This document shows positions 5,591 to 11,217 of a stretch of DNA of 11,217 nt, in pieces; the stretch's first letter is position 1, and each line of letters opens with the position of its first letter. The position numbers and the translations under genes are program-made. Below the pieces are notes generated by a model. That model was not told where the DNA came from, searched no databases, and saw only the letters and a list, made by a program, of their open reading frames with translations. The DNA is from an uncultured Allomuricauda sp. (GTDB lineage Bacteria; Bacteroidota; Bacteroidia; Flavobacteriales; Flavobacteriaceae): positions 1 through 11,217 of the forward strand of contig CALDPL010000434.1 in assembly GCA_937911965.1 (NCBI GenBank). Reading direction: 5' to 3'.

Positions 5591-6214
5591 TCAATAAAGT
5601 ATGTCCATGCTTCCTTTTCCTTCCCTTAACAAAACGGGCTCCCCCTCTGAGAGGTCTATGACCGTTGAGGCCACATTGTCCCCGTAACCCCCATCGATGA
5701 CCACATCCACAAGGTTCTGCCATTTTTCATAGATGAGTTCCGGATCGGTGGTATACTCCAGAATGTCGTCCTCATCGTGAATGGAGGTGGAGACTATGGG
5801 ATTTCCCAATTCAGTGACCAATGCCCGGGCAATGCCGTTGTCCGGAACCCGAATGCCCACGGTTTTCTTTTTCTTGAAGTCCTTGGGCAGGTTATTGCTG
5901 CCGGGAAGGATAAAGGTATACGGGCCCGGGAGGGCCCTTTTCAATATCTTAAAGGTAGAGGAATCGATCTGCCTCACATAGTCGGACAAATTGCTAAGGT
6001 CCGCACAGACAAAGGACCAATTGGCCTTGTCCAGCTTTACCCCTTTGATCCGGGCCAGGCGTTGCAACGCCTTTGAATTGGTGATATCGCATCCCAGGCC
6101 ATAGACCGTATCGGTGGGATAGATAATGAGGCCTCCCCCCCTTAGGATCTTCCCGATCCTCTCCAGTTGTTTGGGGTTTGGATTTTCTTCGTACAATTTT
6201 ATGAATTCTGCCAT
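5591..6214 (-). CDS. Sua5/YciO/YrdC family protein, YciO-like
   Basis: The 207-residue product has the YrdC fold across its whole length: GGGLIIYPTDTVYGLGCDI (27-45), LPGPYTFIL (95-103), VGIRVPDN (119-126), IVSTSIHDED (140-149) and TVIDLSEGEPVLLREG (184-199). True TsaC/Sua5 enzymes make L-threonylcarbamoyl-AMP for the t6A modification of tRNAs that read ANN codons and carry a KxR...SxN signature. Here the corresponding positions read KGVK (57-60) and STS (142-144), and the sequence is closest in feel to E. coli YciO, whose physiological role is less certain. Annotation pipelines would probably call it threonylcarbamoyl-AMP synthase. I chose ATG at 6212-6214; an in-frame TTG five codons upstream is possible. 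It is convergent with the OmpA-family gene and divergent from the lipoprotein gene. Confidence 0.85.
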   Translation of the reverse strand: MAEFIKLYEENPNPKQLERIGKILRGGGLIIYPTDTVYGLGCDITNSKALQRLARIKGVKLDKANWSFVCADLSNLSDYVRQIDSSTFKILKRALPGPYTFILPGSNNLPKDFKKKKTVGIRVPDNGIARALVTELGNPIVSTSIHDEDDILEYTTDPELIYEKWQNLVDVVIDGGYGDNVASTVIDLSEGEPVLLREGKGSMDILY

Positions 6215-6439
6215 TTTGCTCGGGGACAAAGTTGATGGTCCCTCAACAAGGTAACGAAAAATACGGTCAAAATGGAAGCCACCCCAACAATATTGGGAAT
6301 GTTAATTATTGTTTAAAACACCCAACCCGGGCGGACTTATTGCATCCAATGAATGACAATTCGAGTATATATAAGTACAGAGAAATCTATACCGAAGACA
6401 ATCAAGGGCTTGCACGCCCCCAAACAAAATACTTTTAAA

Positions 6440-7231
6440 ATGTTCCATACAAACAGAAACAATTTCCCAATTTCGAAGCTCAGCACCCCATTGTGGTTTC
6501 CCATCCTTTTGGGATTCTTTCTAATGGCATGCAGCGGGTCCGACCAAGGGGACAACATCCCAGAAAACGGGAAAGAGACCGTGGCCGCCCTGGATGATCT
6601 GTTTCTCAAACTGGCCGACCAAGAGGATAGCGGTTCTATTTCCGAAGAGGTGATCAAGTTGAACGAGGCCATTCGCCGGACCATTGAAAATATCCCCCAC
6701 GGTCAATTGGCGGAAATCGGGGAAAACTATTCCCAAGGGGAACATGGGTTCAGTCTTGCCCTATCCGAGGACGGGAAATTGGGAATCGTTTCCTGGTACA
6801 CCAAGATGGATGCCAGTGGAAACAAGATCAAGAACATGGCACTTTATGAATCCCGGGACCGATTGGAAGTGAGTTCACTTTTGGGCTCCCCGATCATCTA
6901 TGAAAAAATCCACCAAGTGGAGACCTATAAAGGGGAGGTACTTTATATGCTTCACGGGAAGGACCATACCGGGCCGGACAGTTTTTCCAGGCTGGATGCC
7001 TATACCGTAAGAAACGGTCAGCTCGAACAGGTCCCCGCTTTTCCGAACAACGAAAGCTCCATTTCAACGGCCAAGCTGGAAGAAGGAACGGACCCCTCCG
7101 ATCCCCTGGGGTTCAAGGTGGTAATGAACGGTTCCCGCATTTTGTTCCCCGACATCAACGGAAAGGTCCTCAAGGACCAGACCCTGGCCTTCAATGGAAA
7201 AAAATATGTGCCCGAATCCGAAATGGAATAA
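6440..7231 (+). CDS. Putative lipoprotein of unknown function
   Basis: The 263-residue product begins with a long polar N-region (MFHTNRNNFPISKLSTP), a hydrophobic core and an LMAC lipobox with Cys31, so it should be lipid-anchored in the cell envelope. After a short acidic linker there is a helix-prone segment (about 46-95), followed by a region that looks beta-rich (about 100-257), with alternating strands such as FSLALSEDGKLGIVSWY, EVLYMLHGKD and SRLDAYTVRNGQLEQV. I do not recognise the family. The in-frame ATG at 6353 would put 29 extra residues before the signal peptide and is less likely. TACTTTTA at 6430-6437 resembles a -7 element but is too close to the ATG to serve this start. The 225-bp gap upstream is shared with the divergent YciO-type gene and shows no clear regulatory site. 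Confidence 0.7.
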   Translation: MFHTNRNNFPISKLSTPLWFPILLGFFLMACSGSDQGDNIPENGKETVAALDDLFLKLADQEDSGSISEEVIKLNEAIRRTIENIPHGQLAEIGENYSQGEHGFSLALSEDGKLGIVSWYTKMDASGNKIKNMALYESRDRLEVSSLLGSPIIYEKIHQVETYKGEVLYMLHGKDHTGPDSFSRLDAYTVRNGQLEQVPAFPNNESSISTAKLEEGTDPSDPLGFKVVMNGSRILFPDINGKVLKDQTLAFNGKKYVPESEME

Positions 7232-7267
7232 AAGGCCCCCGGGTTGTTGACCCCTGGGAATCCAGCT

Positions 7268-7299
7268 AAAAAACACCCAGACGGACCTTGCTATTGGGC
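7268..7299 (-). terminator. Weak candidate terminator of pcrA/uvrD
   Basis: Read on the minus strand, GCCCA (7299-7295) can pair with TGGGT (7279-7275), including one G-T pair, and TGTTTTTT follows (7275-7268). The 5-bp stem and 15-base loop make this weak, and it overlaps the last codons of the helicase gene. It is the only T-run in the right place downstream. Confidence 0.3.
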
Positions 7300-9627
7300 A
7301 TTGTCCAGCAACTCCAGTTTCGCAAAGCGTAGCAGCAGTTTTTTGACCCCCCCGTGTTCAAACTGGATTTCGGCTTTTTTGTCCATGCCCACCCCTTCTA
7401 TATTGAGGACCTTCCCCTTGCCAAAGCGGCTGTGGGCCACCGTGCTTCCCGCGCCCAGGCCGGGATCGATTTCAGCCCCTCCTTTGGAGGGGGCGGAGAG
7501 TTCCGGTCTGAGCTTTCTGAGTTTTCTCAATTGGTTCTCGTTGGGTGCATGTACCGAAGGAGGGGTTCCCGGTTCCGGCTTTTTCTGCCTGAGCCCGCTC
7601 TTGTCCACCTCCCCAAAAATATCGGGATTGATGGAAGATCTATAGCGGTACCCATCATTGACCGGGCTTAGGTTCTCCACGAATTTTTCATCAATCTCCT
7701 CCAAAAACCTGCTGGGTTCGGCATCGATGAGTTTTCCCCATCGGTACCGGTTCTGAGTATAGGTAAGGTAGGCTTGTTTTTCGGCCCGGGTCAGGGCCAC
7801 GTAAAACAAACGGCGTTCCTCCTCCAGTTCACTGCGGGTACCCATGCTCATGGCCGAAGGGAACAGGTCTTCCTCCATCCCCACCACGTATACGTAGGGG
7901 AATTCCAGGCCCTTGGCCAAATGGATCGTCATCAGGGCCACCCGGTCGTCATCCCCGACCTCCTTGTCCATATCCGTCGCCAGGGCCACATCTTCCAAAA
8001 ACTCCGTAAGACTGCCCGTGGCATCGGCCAATTCCCGCTGACCTTCCACAAAATCCTTGATCCCGTTCAACAGTCCCTCAATGTTCTCCATCTTGGCCAC
8101 GCCTTCAGGGGTACCGTCCTTTTTGTACTCCAGGAGCAGACCGGTCTTTTTGGCCACATGTTCGGCCAGGACAAAGGCATCGGCCTGTCCATTGATGACC
8201 TGGAAACTTTTGATCATGGTCACAAAATCCTCCAGTTTGCGCCGGGTCCCCGCATTGATGTTCAGGTCCACCCTGGACAAATGCTCCATGATCTCGAAGA
8301 TGGAACGCTTGTAGTGGTTGGCGGCAACGATCAGTTTGTCGATGGTGCTCTGGCCGATGCCCCGGGTCGGAAAATTGATCACCCTTTTGAGGGCCTCCTC
8401 GTCCTTGGGGTTGATCACCAAGCGCAGGTAGGCCAACACATCCTTGATCTCCTTGCGCTGATAGAAGGAGACCCCCCCATAGATCCGATAGGGAATATCG
8501 CGTTTGCGCAGCGCATCCTCTATGGCCCTGGACTGGGAGTTGGTACGGTACAATACGGCAAAATCCCCGTTTTGGAGCTGGTGTTGCATCTTGTTCTCAA
8601 AAATGGAGCCCGCCACATACCTCCCTTCCTCCGCATCGGTGGCCGAACGGTGTATCTTGATCGGGGATCCATCATCATTGGAGGTCCATACATTTTTCTC
8701 CAATTGCGTCTTATTGTTGGCAATTATGGAATTGGCCGCATTGACAATGTTTTTGGTGGATCGGTAGTTCTGTTCCAGGCGGTACACGGCCACATCGTCG
8801 TAATCCCTTTGAAAATTGAGAATGTTGTCGATGTTGGCCCCCCTGAAGGAATAGATGCTCTGGGCATCGTCCCCTACCACACAGATGTTCTGGTAACGAT
8901 CACTCAGGGCCTTGACGATCAAGTATTGGGAATGGTTGGTATCCTGGTACTCATCCACCAAGATATAGCGGAAACGCTCCTGATACTTCATAAGGACCTC
9001 GGGGAACCGGGTCAGGAGCTCATTGGTGCGCAACAATAGGTCGTCAAAGTCCATGGCCCCCGCCTTGAAACAACGGTCGACATAATTCTGGTAGATTTCC
9101 CCCATCCTGGGTCTTTTGGCCATGGCATCCCCCTCCACCAACTCGGGGTTTTGAAAATAGGCCTTGACGGTGATCAGGCTGTTTTTATAGGAGGATATCC
9201 TATTTTGGATCTGTTTGTACTTATAGATATCCTTGTCCAGGCCCATCTCCTTGATGATCGAGGCGATCAAGCGCTGGGAATCCTGGGTGTCGTAGATTGT
9301 AAAGTTGCTCGGGAAGCCCAATTTGTCCCCTTCGTAGCGCAACAGCCGGGCAAATATGGAATGGAAGGTCCCCATCCAAAGGTTCTTGGTCTCGGATTCC
9401 CCCACCATCAGGGCAATCCTTTTTTTCATTTCCCGGGCCGCCTTGTTGGTAAAGGTAAGTGCCAGGATATTGAAGGGGTCCACCCCCTGCTCCATCAAAT
9501 GGGCGATGCGATAGGTGAGCACCCGGGTCTTCCCCGATCCGGCCCCTGCGATCACCATCAAGGGGCCATCCTTGTGCAGGACGGGGGCGCGCTGTGCTTC
9601 ATTAAGTTCATCCAAATAAGTGCTCAA
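7291..9627 (-). CDS. pcrA: ATP-dependent DNA helicase PcrA/UvrD
   Basis: The 778-residue protein is a superfamily 1A 3'-5' DNA helicase acting in nucleotide excision repair, mismatch repair and removal of recombinase filaments or blocked replication forks. All motifs are present in order: Walker A AGAGSGKT (27-34), Ia LTFTNKAAREM (57-67), II VDEYQDT (224-230), III VVGDDAQSIYSFRGA (250-264), IV LEQNYRST (284-291), V TIHLAKGLEF (567-576) and VI EERRLFYVALTRA (603-615). After a Pro/Lys-rich linker (about 655-725), the C-terminal Tudor-like domain (about 727-774, GSTVAHSRFGKGKVLNIEG) marks PcrA/UvrD, where it contacts RNA polymerase, rather than Rep or RecB. Length is slightly above the usual ~720-750. 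I chose TTG at 9627 because family similarity starts at YLDELNEAQRAP and TACGTTTA, a near-consensus -7 element, lies just upstream on the minus strand. The longer option, TTG at 9708, would have to be transcribed from further upstream. Confidence 0.95.
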   Translation of the reverse strand: MSTYLDELNEAQRAPVLHKDGPLMVIAGAGSGKTRVLTYRIAHLMEQGVDPFNILALTFTNKAAREMKKRIALMVGESETKNLWMGTFHSIFARLLRYEGDKLGFPSNFTIYDTQDSQRLIASIIKEMGLDKDIYKYKQIQNRISSYKNSLITVKAYFQNPELVEGDAMAKRPRMGEIYQNYVDRCFKAGAMDFDDLLLRTNELLTRFPEVLMKYQERFRYILVDEYQDTNHSQYLIVKALSDRYQNICVVGDDAQSIYSFRGANIDNILNFQRDYDDVAVYRLEQNYRSTKNIVNAANSIIANNKTQLEKNVWTSNDDGSPIKIHRSATDAEEGRYVAGSIFENKMQHQLQNGDFAVLYRTNSQSRAIEDALRKRDIPYRIYGGVSFYQRKEIKDVLAYLRLVINPKDEEALKRVINFPTRGIGQSTIDKLIVAANHYKRSIFEIMEHLSRVDLNINAGTRRKLEDFVTMIKSFQVINGQADAFVLAEHVAKKTGLLLEYKKDGTPEGVAKMENIEGLLNGIKDFVEGQRELADATGSLTEFLEDVALATDMDKEVGDDDRVALMTIHLAKGLEFPYVYVVGMEEDLFPSAMSMGTRSELEEERRLFYVALTRAEKQAYLTYTQNRYRWGKLIDAEPSRFLEEIDEKFVENLSPVNDGYRYRSSINPDIFGEVDKSGLRQKKPEPGTPPSVHAPNENQLRKLRKLRPELSAPSKGGAEIDPGLGAGSTVAHSRFGKGKVLNIEGVGMDKKAEIQFEHGGVKKLLLRFAKLELLDNAQ

Positions 9628-9798
9628 TCTCGGGTATTTTAAACGTAGGGGTGAAATTAGCCAATTAAGCCCTTTTACTGAAATATCCCCCGAAATTTTG
9701 TGAACCAATTCCCGCCTACCTCCATATTTTAAATATATTTAGGACATTGGGCCGGGTCCTTTCCCTTTTGATGGCCGAATTTTGCTTCGGACAAATTA

Positions 9799-9830
9799 TT
9801 TGGAAAATGGTTTTTCTGGCTTGATATTTG
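9799..9830 (+). promoter_or_regulatory. Bacteroidota-type promoter of the glutamate-synthase-family gene
   Basis: TTTG at 9799-9802 is followed after 20 bases by GATATTTG at 9823-9830, matching seven of eight positions of the -7 element. Transcription would begin near 9837, leaving a leader of about 20 bases with no Shine-Dalgarno motif before the ATG at 9856. Confidence 0.6.
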
Positions 9831-9855
9831 TACTTTACTTCTAGACCAAAACAAT

Positions 9856-11217
9856 ATGGACCAATTTCTCGATATTTTCCGGGCCGTACCTTGGTGGGCC
9901 TGGATCCTCATCTTTCTGGCCGCTGTGGCCATACGCGATGTCTTTTTCCAAAAATCACATACGATCAGCCATAATTTCCCGGTGGTCGGCCATTTGCGGT
10001 ATTGGTTGGAGAGCATCGGCCCCGAAATGAGACAGTACTTCGTGGCCAACAACCGGGAGGAGCTTCCCTTCAACCGCATCGAACGCGGGTGGATCTATGC
10101 CTCCGCAAAAAGGGAGAACAACTACGAGGGCTTTGGATCCGATAGGGACCTTTTCAAACACCAACATTTCTTTGTAAAGAACTCGATGATGGCCTTCAAA
10201 CTTCCGGAGGACCATCCCAACCTGAAGGATTCCCATTTTTTGCCCTGTGCCAAGGTCATGGGAGCCTACAACAAACGCCGAAAGCCCTATAGGCCGGCTT
10301 CCGTGATCAATGTATCGGCCATGAGCTTTGGCTCCCTTTCCGCCGCGGCGGTGGAGGCCATGAACATTGGTGTCAAAAAAAGCGGGGCCTATCACAATAC
10401 CGGGGAAGGGGGACTTTCCCCCTACCACAAAAAAGGTGCTGATGTCATTTTTCACTTTGGAACGGCCTATTTTGGCGTAAGGACCAAGGACGGGAACTTC
10501 TCCATGAAAAAAATGAAGAAGTTGGTGGAGGACAATCCCTGCATCAAGGCCGTGGAGATCAAACTTTCACAAGGGGCCAAACCTGGAAAGGGCGGGGTGC
10601 TCCCAGGTTCCAAGATCACCAAGGAACTTGCTGAGATCCGTGGGGTCGAACTGGGAAAGGACGTCCTCTCCCCCCCTACCCACAAGGCCTTCAACAATGT
10701 CCCTGAACTCCTGGCCCTCATCGAGGCCATCGCAGAGGAGACCGGCCTGCCCGTCGGCATAAAGGCGGCCATCGGTAAAACGGAGGAATGGGAAGAATTG
10801 GCCGATTTGATGAAAAAGACCGGAAAAGGACCGGATTTCCTCACCATTGACGGGGGTGAAGGAGGTACGGGAGCGGCTCCACCCAGCTTTGCGGACCACG
10901 TATCCCTGCCCTGGACCTATGGCTTTTCCGCCGTTTACAGGATCTTTCAGGAAAGGGGGCTGACCAATCGCGTCGTCTTTGTCGGGAGCGGAAAATTGGG
11001 CTTTCCCGCCAAGGCGGCCCTGGCCTTTGCCATGGGGGTGGATGTTATCAACGTGGCCCGGGAGGCCATGATGAGCATCGGGTGCATCCAAGCCCAGATC
11101 TGCCATACCAACCGCTGCCCCTCCGGCGTGGCCACCCAGAAGAAATGGCTTCAGAACGGAATAATGTTCTTCCGAAGTGGCGGACGGACGATCCCGCGGG
11201 CCCCAGCTTTTCCCGGC
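9856..11217 (+). CDS. FMN-binding glutamate synthase family protein (3' end missing)
   Basis: The visible ~435 reliable residues begin with one membrane helix (about 12-28, PWWAWILIFLAAVAIRD). The central FMN-binding synthase domain of glutamate synthase large subunits follows. Visible motifs are INVSAMSFGSLSAAAVEAMN (151-170), NTGEGGLSPYH (181-191), VEIKLSQGAKPGKGG (233-247), TIDGGEGGTGAAP (330-342) and a cysteine cluster C410-x5-C416-x4-C421 followed by PSGVATQ, which matches the 3Fe-4S ligands of GltB. In GltB this domain reduces 2-oxoglutarate plus ammonia to glutamate. No glutaminase domain precedes it, so ammonia would come from elsewhere, or the substrate differs. Such single-domain, membrane-tethered homologues are common in Bacteroidota and their true reaction is uncertain. 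The gene has its own promoter. After WLQNG (~11160) the reading no longer fits the family, so a frameshift or poor end sequence is likely before the window edge. Confidence 0.88.
   Translation, partial: MDQFLDIFRAVPWWAWILIFLAAVAIRDVFFQKSHTISHNFPVVGHLRYWLESIGPEMRQYFVANNREELPFNRIERGWIYASAKRENNYEGFGSDRDLFKHQHFFVKNSMMAFKLPEDHPNLKDSHFLPCAKVMGAYNKRRKPYRPASVINVSAMSFGSLSAAAVEAMNIGVKKSGAYHNTGEGGLSPYHKKGADVIFHFGTAYFGVRTKDGNFSMKKMKKLVEDNPCIKAVEIKLSQGAKPGKGGVLPGSKITKELAEIRGVELGKDVLSPPTHKAFNNVPELLALIEAIAEETGLPVGIKAAIGKTEEWEELADLMKKTGKGPDFLTIDGGEGGTGAAPPSFADHVSLPWTYGFSAVYRIFQERGLTNRVVFVGSGKLGFPAKAALAFAMGVDVINVAREAMMSIGCIQAQICHTNRCPSGVATQKKWLQNGIMFFRSGGRTIPRAPAFPG

Noticed and set aside
7774..9039. A 421-codon open frame on the plus strand opposite the helicase gene
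   Set aside because: It is antisense to the conserved helicase motifs and its translation has no family character. It is a by-product of codon bias in the real gene.

Overview
Most of this window (about 1075 to the right edge) reads as one stretch of chromosome from a marine-type flavobacterium (Bacteroidota, Flavobacteriaceae or close relative). The gene set fits: a pyruvate/branched-chain 2-oxoacid dehydrogenase E1 tail, DoxX, HolA, a stand-alone HsdR nuclease domain, an OmpA lipoprotein, a YciO-type protein, PcrA/UvrD and a membrane-tethered GltB-like protein. So do the control signals: TTTG...TAnnTTTG promoter elements close to start codons, no Shine-Dalgarno sequences, and two TTG starts.

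The first ~1075 bases look foreign to this. Positions 3-209 hold the end of an unrecognised protein, and 210-601 is apparently non-coding with several short perfect inverted repeats. Positions 602-997 hold the C-terminal part of a cyanophycinase-like (peptidase S51) protein in very GC-rich DNA. One base after its stop, behind a clear GGAGG ribosome binding site, a lipoprotein signal peptide begins at 999. It runs in frame straight into the C-terminal domain of the flavobacterial E1 enzyme. The simplest reading is an assembly chimera (or rearrangement) with one join near 1045-1080 and perhaps another near 584-640.

Layout of the flavobacterial part: E1 C-terminal domain (+, ends 1583); doxX-family gene (+, 1680-2060), convergent with holA (-, 2062-3063), with one base between the stops; HsdR_N nuclease-domain gene (+, 3091-3537), divergent from holA across 27 bp; family 2 glycosyltransferase (+, 3550-4551, TTG start); OmpA/peptidoglycan-binding lipoprotein (+, 4649-5524) ending at a strong terminator; YciO-type Sua5/YrdC protein (-, 5591-6214); lipoprotein of unknown function (+, 6440-7231); pcrA/uvrD helicase (-, 7291-9627, TTG start); and an FMN-binding glutamate-synthase-family protein (+, 9856 to the edge, incomplete and probably frameshifted in the last ~55 bases).

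The genes do not form one pathway. They are mostly single-gene transcription units for housekeeping: DNA replication and repair (HolA, PcrA, possibly the HsdR-like nuclease), the cell envelope (OmpA, glycosyltransferase, lipoproteins) and central metabolism (E1, GltB-like). I found no mobile element, CRISPR array, tRNA or rRNA, and no convincing new multi-gene system. The points most worth a second look are the chimeric left end and the conserved-looking orphan nuclease beside holA.
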